Part shown: positions 8,446 through 17,610 of the stretch, piece after piece
Layout: the number at the start of each line of letters is the position of its first letter
Position numbering within the stretch: position 1 is the first letter of the stretch
Source: Candidatus Scalindua sp.
Lineage (GTDB): Bacteria; Planctomycetota; Brocadiia; Brocadiales; Scalinduaceae
Direction of reading: 5' to 3'
Assembly (NCBI GenBank): GCA_021777035.1
Contig: JAIQZR010000202.1
Span: 1-48,790, forward strand
Length of the DNA stretch: 48,790 nt
Translations under genes and position numbers: made by a program
Notes under the pieces: model-generated
What the model was told of the DNA's origin: nothing
Database searches by the model: none
The model's input: only the letters and a program-made list of their open reading frames with translations

Positions 8446-9621
8446 ATGGATAAACTGAATTTCATTAATGAAGAATTGGATAAGCTCAAGGAAGCCGGTC
8501 TGCTCATTAACGTTCGAACGGTTGAAGGGCCTCAAGGGGCCTGGATTACCGTAGACGGAAAGAGTGTACTCAATCTCAGTTCGAACAATTATCTGGGGCT
8601 TGCTAATGATTTGCAATTGAAAACTGCTTCTCATAACGCAATTGACACTTACGGAGTAGGCCCCACAGCAGTGAGAACAATCGCCGGGACAACGACACTA
8701 CATAAAGTACTGGAGCAGAAACTTGCGCAATTTAAAGGGGTCGAGAGCGCCGTTTCATTCCAATCCGGGTTCTGTGCAAATCTTGCCGTCATCCCGGCAA
8801 TCGTCGGCAAAGAAGATGTTGTCTTTTCAGATGAGCTCAATCATGCAAGCATCATTGATGGTTGCCGCCTCTCAAAGACTAGAGTGGTGCGATATAAACA
8901 CGGCAACCCCAAAGATCTTCAGGACAAAATACATGCTGAGAAAGATATTAGGCGAAAGCTCATTATTACTGATGGTGTTTTCAGTATGGAAGGAGATATT
9001 GCGCCATTACCCGAAATTGTGGAAATAGCAGAAAAATATAATGCAATCACAATGGTAGACGATGCACATGGAGAAGGTGTTCTTGGCAGAGGTGGCAGAG
9101 GCATTGTTGACCATTTTAATCTACACGGCAAGATAGATATTGAAGTAGGAACCATGTCAAAAGCATTCGGAGTAGTAGGCGGTTATATTGCAGGGGCCAA
9201 ACGATTGACAGACTATCTGATGCAGAAAGGGCGCCCCTTCCTCTTTTCAAGTGCAGTAACTGCTGCCGACGTGGCAGCATGTATTGCGGCTGTGGACACC
9301 CTGAACAAATCAGATGATCTTGTCAAGAAACTCTGGTCTAACACCAGATTTTTCCAAGACAGAATAAAGCAACTCATGTTTAATATCGGCATGACAAGAA
9401 CCCCTATAACACCGGTTATAATAGGTGATGCCAAAGTGGCAAAGGATTTCAGTCAGAAATTATTTGATGTTGGTATTTTCGCCCAACCAATTGGTTATCC
9501 TACAGTACCTGCGGGTAAAGCACGTATTCGCGTGATGCTTTCGGCAACACATAGCGAGAAGGATCTTACATACGCAATAGAACATATTGAAAAGATCGGA
9601 AAGTCTCAGGGCGTAATATAA
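8446..9621 (+). CDS. kbl: 2-amino-3-ketobutyrate CoA ligase (glycine C-acetyltransferase)
   Basis: A PLP-dependent alpha-oxoamine synthase that cleaves 2-amino-3-ketobutyrate with CoA to glycine and acetyl-CoA. At 391 residues it is close to E. coli Kbl. The PLP lysine is K239 in [12 protein letters not shown], the cofactor aspartate lies in MVDDAHGEG, and SNNYLGLAN and [14 protein letters not shown] are conserved. The end, KIGKSQGVI, resembles Kbl more than BioF. The family also contains BioF and sphingolipid synthases. The tdh neighbour favours Kbl. Confidence 0.88.
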   Translation: MDKLNFINEELDKLKEAGLLINVRTVEGPQGAWITVDGKSVLNLSSNNYLGLANDLQLKTASHNAIDTYGVGPTAVRTIAGTTTLHKVLEQKLAQFKGVESAVSFQSGFCANLAVIPAIVGKEDVVFSDELNHASIIDGCRLSKTRVVRYKHGNPKDLQDKIHAEKDIRRKLIITDGVFSMEGDIAPLPEIVEIAEKYNAITMVDDAHGEGVLGRGGRGIVDHFNLHGKIDIEVGTMSKAFGVVGGYIAGAKRLTDYLMQKGRPFLFSSAVTAADVAACIAAVDTLNKSDDLVKKLWSNTRFFQDRIKQLMFNIGMTRTPITPVIIGDAKVAKDFSQKLFDVGIFAQPIGYPTVPAGKARIRVMLSATHSEKDLTYAIEHIEKIGKSQGVI

Positions 9622-9685
9622 TTGACACAAGCTTAACACTAAACTCAATTTTATTGTAAAACAGAAAGAAAGGGAGGGTTGCAGT

Positions 9686-10519
9686 ATGGGAAGAAAAATT
9701 ATCATCATTCCGGCTATTGTATTTGCGATAATAATTGCACTTTTTTTTGGTAAGAATATGATTATTAAGACTTCCGTAACCACCGGAGTAAAAGCGATGA
9801 CTGGCCTTAAACTGAGTATAAAGAGTATGGATATTGGTGTCTTTAAATCCTTAATCGGCATAAATGGATTACAATTACATAATCCGGAAGGATTCGAAGA
9901 TAAATTAATGATAGATCTACCGGAAATTTATGTGGATTACAATCTGAGTGCCTTTATGAAAGGAAAAACCCACCTTGAAGAAACCCGGTTACATTTAAAA
10001 GAATTTACAGTTGTGAAGAATAACGCTGGGGTACTTAATCTTAATGCATTAAAGGTTGTGAAGTCAGATGAAGAAGGAAAAGAAGAAACGCAGAAGACAA
10101 AAATGCCGGATATTCAAATAGATTTGCTAGAATTAAAAATAGACAAAGTCATCTATAAGGATTACTCAAAAGGCACTTCACCTAAGATAAAAGAGTTTAA
10201 CGTAAAGATTGATGAACGGTTTGAGAATATAACCGACCCCCAATCTTTTGTACGTCTCATTATAATTAGTGCCCTTAAAAACACCACCATTGCAAGTCTT
10301 ACCAATTTTGACATAAAAAAATTACAGCGAGGCATTAAAGAGAGCCAGGCACAGTTTCAAGAAAAAATGAAGGACGCAAGAAAAGAACTAGACAAAAAGA
10401 CCGAAGATATTCGAGAAGATGTTCAAGGAGCCGTTGACAAGGTCGGTAAAAATATAGAAGAAAAGGCGTCAGATGCCATTAAGAAGCTTTTGCCTTTCAA
10501 AAAGAGAGAGAAAGAATAA
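9686..10519 (+). CDS. AsmA-like membrane-anchored protein
   Basis: A 277-residue protein with one N-terminal hydrophobic helix (about 4-22), then a beta-rich region that resembles the start of AsmA/DUF748 proteins (GVKAMTGLKLSIKSMDIGVF, then IDLPEIYVDYNLSAFMKGK, and PDIQIDLLELKIDKVIYKDYSKG). The last 70 residues are highly charged and helical (QFQEKMKDARKELDKKTEDI), a likely amphipathic or coiled-coil tail. AsmA relatives sit in the inner membrane and work in envelope lipid homeostasis. This one is far shorter than full AsmA, so the exact role is unknown. GGGAGG precedes the start. Confidence 0.65.
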   Translation: MGRKIIIIPAIVFAIIIALFFGKNMIIKTSVTTGVKAMTGLKLSIKSMDIGVFKSLIGINGLQLHNPEGFEDKLMIDLPEIYVDYNLSAFMKGKTHLEETRLHLKEFTVVKNNAGVLNLNALKVVKSDEEGKEETQKTKMPDIQIDLLELKIDKVIYKDYSKGTSPKIKEFNVKIDERFENITDPQSFVRLIIISALKNTTIASLTNFDIKKLQRGIKESQAQFQEKMKDARKELDKKTEDIREDVQGAVDKVGKNIEEKASDAIKKLLPFKKREKE

Positions 10520-10529
10520 AGGAACCGGA

Positions 10530-10790
10530 ATGAACGAAAAAGGCTACACCAAATACCAGCAAAAGGCCATCAGAAATTTTTATGACAACAAAGACCTCCG
10601 CCTTGTACAGAAACTGGGAGAGTTAGTGTCGAATTTATATCTGGAAACCAGTGATAAGAAAATAGAAACCGGATGGAAAAAGATTAAGAAGATGTTGACA
10701 GATTTGAAAGTACACCAGGGCGAGGTAGAATACCTGACAAAAGAGAAAAAGCTTTCAATGATCTCTAAAAAACTGGATGAGATATTTTAG
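10530..10790 (+). CDS. Small conserved helical protein
   Basis: An 86-residue, lysine-rich, mostly helical protein beginning MNEKGYTKYQQKAIRNFYDN. AAAGGAACCGG precedes the ATG at 10530, only 10 nt after the AsmA-like gene stop, so the two are probably one operon. I do not recognise a named family. There is no membrane segment or metal motif. Small acidic/basic helical proteins of this type often bind nucleic acid or protein partners, but nothing here proves it. Confidence 0.7.
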   Translation: MNEKGYTKYQQKAIRNFYDNKDLRLVQKLGELVSNLYLETSDKKIETGWKKIKKMLTDLKVHQGEVEYLTKEKKLSMISKKLDEIF

Positions 10791-10877
10791 CATGAGAAGA
10801 AAAACCAACCACGAAATGACACGAAAAAATAATTCAAAGAGAACAGATAAAAACGAGAGGCAAGATGCTAGAAACAC

Positions 10878-10905
10878 GATTGAGGAATTAAAAAATTCCT
10901 CAATC
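10878..10905. repeat. Perfect 12-bp inverted repeat
   Basis: GATTGAGGAATT and AATTCCTCAATC flank a 4-nt A loop. It lies between the small helical protein and the epimerase gene. There is no strong T-run after it, so it is a weak terminator candidate or a simple repeat. Confidence 0.6.
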
Positions 10906-10962
10906 CCTTAATACTTACTTGTCTGCCAGGCTGTTTGGCGGGAATTTCTTAATTAAACAAAA

Positions 10963-11862
10963 ATGAAGATTGCCATAACCGGTTTGTCAGGTTTCCTGGG
11001 GCATTATGTAGCAAAGAGACTCTTTGAAAGAGACGTTCAGATGCGAGCGCTTGTACGAAGCACAAGTGACACTTCACATCTTAGCGAATACGAGGAGAAG
11101 ATTACGTTTGTACAGGGTGATCTGGGAAACAAGGAGATCTTAAAGAAATTTGTGCAAAGTGCCGATGTAGTCATCCACATGGCTTACGAGAGAAATGGAG
11201 CGGGTTTTCACTCCTCCGCACAAAATGATATCAGACGGTTACTTGATATAAATCTATCAGGCAGTCTGGAGTTGTTAGATGCTGCGAAACAGCAGGGAGC
11301 TAAACAATTCATATTTACCAGTTCCTGTGCAGTTTATGGACACATCTTTCCCGATATTAAACTCGACGAACAGCACCCCCTTATGCCTGACTCAAACTAT
11401 GGCGCCTATAAAGCTGCGGTAGAGGCGTTTTGTCATTCGTATTTCCTGTCAAAGAGTATTAATACAACCATGTTTCGACCTGTAGGAATCTACGGCATCG
11501 ACCCAAAACTTACCCACTCTGAGTGGTACGACTTAATTAAGAATATCAAAAACGGAGTTGATGTAGAGGTCGTAGGAGGTGGTAAGATAGTAGATGTCAC
11601 AGACGTTGCGCATGCTATAGGATCAGCAATTGACAACAGAGATGCTTTTGGGAAGGCTTATAACCTGTCAGACTTCTATATCGACAACATGTCCATAGCA
11701 GAAATAGCCAAAGAGATATGCGGTTCCAAATCCAAAATCAGCGGTACACCCAAACAGCCGAAGAATACTATTGATAATGCCGAGTCAAAGGAATTGGGTG
11801 TAAATTATAAAGGAGCTGAAGGTTTGAGGAAATATATTCAAGAGTTGATTGGGGTTATTTAG
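10963..11862 (+). CDS. NAD-dependent epimerase/dehydratase
   Basis: A 299-residue extended short-chain dehydrogenase. It has the Rossmann glycine motif GLSGFLGHYVAKRL (residues 7-20), VIHMAYERNGAG after strand 4, FTSSCAVYG, and the catalytic YGAYK tetrad part near residue 147. It probably acts on a nucleotide sugar or a similar substrate. Family members include UDP-glucose epimerase, dihydroflavonol reductase and 3-beta-HSD types, and the substrate cannot be read from sequence. No obvious ribosome-binding site precedes the ATG. The following gene is convergent. Confidence 0.85.
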   Translation: MKIAITGLSGFLGHYVAKRLFERDVQMRALVRSTSDTSHLSEYEEKITFVQGDLGNKEILKKFVQSADVVIHMAYERNGAGFHSSAQNDIRRLLDINLSGSLELLDAAKQQGAKQFIFTSSCAVYGHIFPDIKLDEQHPLMPDSNYGAYKAAVEAFCHSYFLSKSINTTMFRPVGIYGIDPKLTHSEWYDLIKNIKNGVDVEVVGGGKIVDVTDVAHAIGSAIDNRDAFGKAYNLSDFYIDNMSIAEIAKEICGSKSKISGTPKQPKNTIDNAESKELGVNYKGAEGLRKYIQELIGVI

Positions 11863-11921
11863 ATATTCAAAAATGTTACTATTCAATCTGAAAGATTGAA
11901 CCAGCAAAGTATTCTCTAATG

Positions 11922-12296
11922 TTATTTTTTGTGAAATACCAATTCTGCTGCTAACTCAAGTGCAATTTGCTTTTGCTCTGACCTCTCTACTGGCCAACCT
12001 GTAATATCTGCATGTTTTTCTGGGGGTTCAGTTGGGATGACCTTTAATTCTTTCGAAATAACAATAGAAGCAATTATATCAGCCCGTCCAAATATCGGTT
12101 TACCTTGTTTTGTAGCAACTTCACGATCACCGATATCCCAAACTTCGTTATTCGTAATACCAGAAATACGGAATACCGAGACCTCATCATTTTTATTTGG
12201 CATAAGGGCAGCATGCCTTACGGTATTGTTGGCTCTAATATATTTTTCTTTTAAAATAAATCTTGATAAAGTTTCTGATAGGGCTACAGGTTCCAA
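11922..12296 (-). CDS. Third gene of TIGR04255 cassette, unknown function
   Basis: A 124-residue soluble protein with a TTG start just 5 nt after the stop of the gene before it, so translation is probably coupled. Visible words include VFRISGI.NNEVWDIGDREV, GRADI and PPEKHADITGWPVERSEQKQ. These recur in an unnamed family that I recall beside TIGR04255-type genes. No catalytic motif or membrane helix is seen. Function unknown. It is the last gene of three that overlap or abut. Confidence 0.7.
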   Translation of the reverse strand: MEPVALSETLSRFILKEKYIRANNTVRHAALMPNKNDEVSVFRISGITNNEVWDIGDREVATKQGKPIFGRADIIASIVISKELKVIPTEPPEKHADITGWPVERSEQKQIALELAAELVFHKK

Positions 12297-12301
12297 TGTG
12301 C

Positions 12302-12799
12302 CTAATCCTTGTATAATCTTTTCAGATTTTCTAATATTACTGACGGTAGCGAATCGCCAAAGTACTCTGTTCCATGCAACTTGTTCACCCCGAACAATCC
12401 GGCATAAACAATTTCATTTCTTCCACTAACACTGGCAACAAATACCTGCCGTTCTTCTCTATACCATTCCAATCCTATCTCACCACTAGGTTCAGGAACA
12501 ACTTCAGGTATTGGAAAAGCTGTTAATGGCAAGCTCTCAATTAATCTTTTTGCTTCATTGTACATAGATTTGGTAATAGGCAACGCATCATAACCATCCC
12601 AACCTTTTACAGAGCACTCATCGAATTCTTTGTTAAGAGACTGAAGGGCTTTATCGGATTGGCCCAAGGTTTCTGTGCTTCCAAATCCACTAACTATGTC
12701 TTTAAAAAATTCCTTTAATTTACCAACCTCATCCCCGAACCCCATACTTGGTGAATTTGAAATGCTTATGAAGTCATCACATGGAATTGCAGTACTCAT
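12302..12799 (-). CDS. Middle gene of TIGR04255 cassette, unknown function
   Basis: A 165-residue soluble protein. It starts inside the last codons of the gene upstream (4-nt ATGA overlap). The core GWDGYDALPITKSMYNEAKRL and EPSGEIGLEWY pattern is shared by a scattered family of small uncharacterised proteins. No nuclease or toxin motif is visible. Tight coupling to both neighbours says the three products work together. Confidence 0.75.
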   Translation of the reverse strand: MSTAIPCDDFISISNSPSMGFGDEVGKLKEFFKDIVSGFGSTETLGQSDKALQSLNKEFDECSVKGWDGYDALPITKSMYNEAKRLIESLPLTAFPIPEVVPEPSGEIGLEWYREERQVFVASVSGRNEIVYAGLFGVNKLHGTEYFGDSLPSVILENLKRLYKD

Positions 12800-13536
12800 T
12801 TATATATCTCCTTTAGTTTGTCAGTTATACTACTAAAGAATACTTTATTTTTGAAATGTCGCAACCTTTCAATTATTTCCCAAGCGTTTATCTCTTCTAT
12901 ACCTTTAGATTCAAGTTTAAACACATCAATGTCCAGTATAACAGGAGCTACATCAGCAACTACTTGTTCAAGTGCCTGAGTAATTATGGCATTAGCTCCA
13001 AAAAATGGTTCATGTATAACAGTGCGAGTAAGAAAACTGCTAACCCCCTGCGGCAATTCTTCAGGTACCGTTGGAGGTGCGGTTAGATAATCGTCAAAAT
13101 CTTTTATAGGCATTGGAATATTCAGGTTGTTTATGTATCTTACTGCAACTCTTGTTATTGATTCTGGACAAGTGATATCCTTGTAAAGTTGCCATAATCT
13201 GTGAGCTTCATCACGTAATTCCTCCCATTTAGTATATGGATGTAATCTACTAAATGTAAATCCATCCAGTCTGGCTTGCATTATCTGTTTTTTATCAGAA
13301 GAGACATAACGGTAACCGTCAATTACAAGTTTTGATGCTTTAACTATTTCTTCTGCTTTTGGTTCAAACTTAACTTTAGATTTTACTCGTTCTTGTTTCT
13401 CTGGGTACTGATCTTTAATTGATTCATATATAGAGCTTAGGTTCTTAATATCAAAATCAGAAGGGAGCTTGACACGGATATCAATAAGAGCTTCAGTAAC
13501 AGGTGCATTTTTCAAAATTGGATAGTCTTCCAGCAT
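12796..13536 (-). CDS. TIGR04255-family protein
   Basis: A 246-residue protein matching what is known of the sporadically distributed TIGR04255 family: an N-terminal PVTEALIDIRVKLP block, a central VIDGYRYVSSDKKQIMQARLDGFTFSRLHPY stretch split by charged loops, RVAVRYINNL, and a C-terminal AWEIIERLRHFKNKVFFSSITDKLKE. The biochemical role of the family is not known. Patchy distribution and the cassette structure suggest horizontal transfer and perhaps defence or toxin-antitoxin use, which is inference. It is first in a three-gene minus-strand operon. Confidence 0.8.
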   Translation of the reverse strand: MLEDYPILKNAPVTEALIDIRVKLPSDFDIKNLSSIYESIKDQYPEKQERVKSKVKFEPKAEEIVKASKLVIDGYRYVSSDKKQIMQARLDGFTFSRLHPYTKWEELRDEAHRLWQLYKDITCPESITRVAVRYINNLNIPMPIKDFDDYLTAPPTVPEELPQGVSSFLTRTVIHEPFFGANAIITQALEQVVADVAPVILDIDVFKLESKGIEEINAWEIIERLRHFKNKVFFSSITDKLKEIYK

Positions 13537-13683
13537 TCTATTTATAAACAGTTATATCAACAAATAATTAGAGTTACCCGCCATCAGAATTATAGGAATA
13601 GAATTGCAAGGATACAATACTTAATTTGATTCCTTCTCGTCTTTTTTTACCTCTAGTTTTTATTTGCCCTTTGCACCATGTGG

Positions 13684-16600
13684 TTAAACCTGCTTTCTCG
13701 CCTCTTCCGGCAAAGCAGCCACTGCCATCAAGAGGTCGTCGTTATCCGGTTTGGTTTTGACAAATGAGGAGAAAAGGAGGGTGGCTTCCGTGTAGATATC
13801 TTTAACTATTTCTATGATATTCTCGTCGGGGATATTGTTGGCACTTATCACATTTTCCATATTTGATATTAATACGACAAGTGTCCAGTAATCGAGTGGT
13901 GTTCGCTTCATCAAATCATCACGGAGATAGGTAAGATAATTTCGTAAAACTTCGAGTGTGTCTTCTGATAATGTTTTCCCCTTTCCCTCTTTTGATAGAT
14001 GCGGATTAGTAGAGGTGATTACCATTTCGGCAATTTCTCTGGAAAGCTCAGCCACGGCGACACGTCCTATTGCCATAATGGAAGCGGCCGTTCTCATTTC
14101 AATCTTTCGCTCCTGAGAAATCTTGATTATGTCATCAAATACCATGCAAATGTTGTCTTCAAGCAATCTATTTATTTTGTCCAAATTCCAGCGCTCGTTC
14201 TTTAAATTTTGTACCCATTCAAGATAAGAGACGAATACACCTCCCAGGTTTGTACTGATATCTGGCGTTATAAATGTGCCTTTTCCTGTTACAATCCTGT
14301 CACCTTCGGGGGTAACAGGCCCGTTTGCGCCTTCCACAATTACTTTTGCCTTTACACCATATGCATTCCTGTCTATAGCATTCTCAAGTGCTGCGAGGAC
14401 GAGGAAGTCGACATCCAATGCAAAGATACCGTCATTTGTGATTTCCCTTCCCCCCTCGAATCCTTTCAAGAAACCCGCACCAATCGTATCCACGTGTTCC
14501 AGAACTGCATCTATATCCAGACCACTTGGATTATAAATACCGCCGCTGGCATCCGTAATGGCGACTACCCTCACCCCCTCATCATGGAGGAATTTTGCCG
14601 GCGGCCTGCCTACATTACCAAACCCCTGTATAGCAGCGGTGGCACCTTTGAGTTTTATGTTTTTATGATCTGCCGCTTTTTTCAGTGCGATAAAAACGCC
14701 ACGACCTGTTGATTCTGCCCTGCCAAGTGAACCTCCCTTATCGGCCGGCTTGCCAGTAACGACAGCAAGAGCATGGCATTTTGCTTCAGGATGCTTTTTC
14801 AGTATCTCCATACACTTATCAAGATATGGGGTCTCCATAGGAGAAGAGGAGTGTTTATGAAGTGGACTGAAATCATTCATGATTTTAGCAGTCAATTCTG
14901 CACTGCCTGTCAACCAATCAGACGAGTCCTTGTTTTCGATTGAAGACCTCAGATATTCATCGACAAACCACGCCATCTTTGTTGCGTTTGTATTGACATC
15001 AGGTGCGGGGATGTCAAGTTGCGGCCCGATTGCGTTTCTGCTCTTCAGCTCACGACTGTATTCTCTGATTATCAACGCGTCTTTTCGATCAAGCAGGTTT
15101 CTTGGGTTTGCGATGATGCCGCCTTTTGAGCCCCCATATGGTATCCCGGCTATAGCGCATTTCCACGTCATCCAGATAGCGAGCGCCCTAACCTCATCAA
15201 GTGACACCTCCGGGTGTTCCCTGAATCCTCCTTTAGCAGGGCCACGAGCGGAATTGTGATGTACCCGATAACCGATTATTTCATCCTCTGAAAGCCGCAA
15301 TGTCTCCACACGCTCAGGGGTAAGTAATTTCTTTTTCAGAAATAGAGGAAGCTTTAAGATATCCGCAACAACCGCAAATTGACTCTCTGCCACTTCAAGC
15401 GGACTCGGCATGGCCACGGAATGCTCCCGTATCTTCGTATATTCCTTAAGAGTAACGCCAGGTACGGAAAACAGCTGGCTTATCCTTTCGAATCCTCCGA
15501 TATCTTCTCTGTAATTTATGATACTTTTTGCAACCCCGCTCTTAATTTCAAGAAACCTTTCCAACTCCTCTCTATTCGCGGCATTAAGATTTACTTTTTC
15601 CTTTGCGGGTTCTTTTGGTTTCAGTTGTGCCTTAACAGGAAGGTCATCTAAATGGTTAAGTGCCGTCAGCTTCTCACCGGCAAGAAATTTTAAAGCAGCT
15701 TCTCCTATGGTAAAGAGATACGTCCTTGCGGGAGGAGGTTTAGTACCAAGCCTTTTTTGTGCTGCGGTAACACTGTGAAGGCCAAGCACGATCTTCGATT
15801 CAGCTTCACATGCAAACACAAGATCCAGGATATGATTTGTACCATGACAGAACATTTCGTCTTCATATTTCCCAGCAATCCCATTGAAAATGATAGTTTT
15901 TGCATCCTGTATTTTTTTCTCTATAAGAGAGAGTGTGCCTGGGCCAATGTCGTACGCCTTCAACCGGGAAAATCTCCCCTTAATGTTGTGCACTTTAACA
16001 TTCTCAGGGTTAAGCCCGGTAGGCTTTGCCATAAGGTGATCAACTGGAAGCACTACATCAACGCCATATCCCTTCGCCAACTCAAGTACCACGGTTGCAT
16101 TGTAAAGCGCCTGTGTCCGCAAATTCGGATCTACTTCAAACATACAGTTATCTACATCGTATCCCTGTACTTTGAGGAAGGGAAATGCAATACCACCAAC
16201 AAAGACCAGCTTATCAACCTTTCCGTAAACAATAAGGTTTTTCATCGCCTGGACCTTGTCGGAAACATTGGCACCCCCAATAATGGCAACTACAGGTTTA
16301 TGAGGATGCCTCATAAAGTTATCAAGTGCGGTAAGTTCCTGCGTAAGCAGGAATCCGGCTACTTTTGGCCCTGAGATAAGGCATGTTATCGGGCCAAGTG
16401 ATGCGTGATGACCCATATGGGCTGTTACCGGATCAGCATTTACATAGACATTACAATTGGTGGCACTATGGAGTTGTTTTGCAAACTCCATCACCTCATT
16501 ATCATCCTCTGATGTCTCACCGCTGCGAAACATGACATTTTCCAGAAGAAAAATACCGTCTTCAGCAACAATGGATTTAACTCCATCCCCAATGCAGTCA

Positions 16601-17001
16601 TCGGTTATAGTAACCTCTCTGCCTTCCGGCAGAAGCTTTTTCTCTCTCAATACCTCTGTCAACCTTTTTGCCACAGGTTTCAGGCTAAAGCCATGGTGGC
16701 TATCTCCATCATTTTTAATCCCTACAGAGGTCTTCTGATTTTTGAAGAAGTCCTCTCTTACACCGTTGTGAGATACGATGACGACTGTTCTTGCTCCCTG
16801 TTTCAGTATGTGGCGAATGTCCATGACAGTTGCCCTGATACGTCTGTCATCAACTATCCTGGCATCCCTTACCACATCGTAGTTTACTCTTAAGAAAACC
16901 CTCTTCCCATCTAAAGCCGATTTGTGAAGATTTCGTACGGGTGTTTTGTCGGCATATGGATACCACTCGATTATTTTAGTATATTGATCTGGTTTTTTCA
17001 T
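13684..17001 (-). CDS. Pseudo-phosphoglycerate kinase / HhH / glutamate dehydrogenase fusion
   Basis: A 1105-residue three-part protein. Numbering below is from a TTG six codons upstream; ATG 17001 is the better start. Residues about 25-455 form a phosphoglycerate kinase fold (KRVFLRVNYDVV, GPKVAGFLLTQEL, VDKLVFVGGIAFPFLKVQG, AYDIGPGT). However, key PGK residues are changed: the usual DFN is NYD, LGRP is NGVR, the LENxRF arginine is M163, and the GGAKVSDK lysine is N251. Residues 475-535 are a ComEA-type helix-hairpin-helix (VNLNAANREELERFLEIKSG). Residues 560-1000 are a Glu/Leu/Phe dehydrogenase with K620, K632 and the PAPD aspartate (674) kept, and a GFGNVG nucleotide loop. An insert of about 58 residues lies at 692-750. 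Residues 1001-1111 are an unrecognised helical tail. Probable job: glutamate dehydrogenase with a non-catalytic PGK-like regulatory part. Confidence 0.85.
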   Translation of the reverse strand: MKKPDQYTKIIEWYPYADKTPVRNLHKSALDGKRVFLRVNYDVVRDARIVDDRRIRATVMDIRHILKQGARTVVIVSHNGVREDFFKNQKTSVGIKNDGDSHHGFSLKPVAKRLTEVLREKKLLPEGREVTITDDCIGDGVKSIVAEDGIFLLENVMFRSGETSEDDNEVMEFAKQLHSATNCNVYVNADPVTAHMGHHASLGPITCLISGPKVAGFLLTQELTALDNFMRHPHKPVVAIIGGANVSDKVQAMKNLIVYGKVDKLVFVGGIAFPFLKVQGYDVDNCMFEVDPNLRTQALYNATVVLELAKGYGVDVVLPVDHLMAKPTGLNPENVKVHNIKGRFSRLKAYDIGPGTLSLIEKKIQDAKTIIFNGIAGKYEDEMFCHGTNHILDLVFACEAESKIVLGLHSVTAAQKRLGTKPPPARTYLFTIGEAALKFLAGEKLTALNHLDDLPVKAQLKPKEPAKEKVNLNAANREELERFLEIKSGVAKSIINYREDIGGFERISQLFSVPGVTLKEYTKIREHSVAMPSPLEVAESQFAVVADILKLPLFLKKKLLTPERVETLRLSEDEIIGYRVHHNSARGPAKGGFREHPEVSLDEVRALAIWMTWKCAIAGIPYGGSKGGIIANPRNLLDRKDALIIREYSRELKSRNAIGPQLDIPAPDVNTNATKMAWFVDEYLRSSIENKDSSDWLTGSAELTAKIMNDFSPLHKHSSSPMETPYLDKCMEILKKHPEAKCHALAVVTGKPADKGGSLGRAESTGRGVFIALKKAADHKNIKLKGATAAIQGFGNVGRPPAKFLHDEGVRVVAITDASGGIYNPSGLDIDAVLEHVDTIGAGFLKGFEGGREITNDGIFALDVDFLVLAALENAIDRNAYGVKAKVIVEGANGPVTPEGDRIVTGKGTFITPDISTNLGGVFVSYLEWVQNLKNERWNLDKINRLLEDNICMVFDDIIKISQERKIEMRTAASIMAIGRVAVAELSREIAEMVITSTNPHLSKEGKGKTLSEDTLEVLRNYLTYLRDDLMKRTPLDYWTLVVLISNMENVISANNIPDENIIEIVKDIYTEATLLFSSFVKTKPDNDDLLMAVAALPEEARKQV

Positions 17002-17153
17002 GACTATCAAAAAAAGCAATCAGTCTTGCCGGTTTTTCGACAAGCACAAAGTTTCTGTAAAAACACTTGATAACAACACTACATTTATACAACAGCAAAA
17101 CTGTTATTTGTTGCCAAAGCCAGTGGTTCTTCTACGTTACAACTAAACTTTTG

Positions 17154-17188
17154 TCAAGTCTAATTATATCAAGTCTAATTATATCAAG
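17154..17188. repeat. 15-bp tandem repeat, 2.3 copies
   Basis: TCAAGTCTAATTATA occurs twice in direct succession, followed by TCAAG. It sits about 150 bp upstream of the fusion gene start on the minus strand and could be a regulator-binding array or slippage product. Confidence 0.7.
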
Positions 17189-17517
17189 AAAAGGAAATAG
17201 ATTGCCTTTTATAGAAACATGGAAAATAGCATATGTGATATAGACCATCGCTTAACTTGTTTACAAAAACTTATATAATTTATCATGGAAAATATGGTAA
17301 AATGCCCCGCAAGGATATTATTAGATGGTTACATAGCTTCTTTGTCCGGTTTTTTTTAAAGCCTGAATTTGGCGATTCGTGTCCGCCAGTTTCGAACAGT
17401 ACGTTCGCTGGCCAGACAATTTTCCTGGCGGAGGATGACAGCCACATCCTCAAAGCTGAGCTTAGATATGTTAGGTTGTGTAACTAGCGAAAAGTTCTTA
17501 CACCTCCATCGAGTGGC

Positions 17518-17538
17518 AAAAACCGCCCACCCAGGCGG
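17518..17538 (-). terminator. Terminator-like hairpin
   Basis: On the minus strand CCGCC and GGCGG pair across a 6-nt loop and are followed by five T. No minus-strand gene is seen just upstream, so it may act on antisense or leader transcription, or be fortuitous. Confidence 0.4.
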
Positions 17539-17610
17539 GCCGTTACTATAATACGGAAAACAAAATCTCTCAATCTAGTTAAAAAATTTAGAAAGGCAAT
17601 AGGACGTGCT

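Larger units (their letters stand above)
17002..17610. other. 609-bp intergenic region with repeats
   Basis: This lies between the divergent fusion gene and the acyltransferase and should contain both promoters. It holds a 15-bp tandem repeat (17154-17188) and a terminator-like hairpin for the minus strand (17518-17538). Short open frames here lack ribosome-binding sites and are not believed. Confidence 0.55.

Noticed and set aside
17257..17551. Short plus-strand frames upstream of the acyltransferase
   Set aside because: They have no ribosome-binding site, overlap one another in different frames and cover a terminator-like hairpin.
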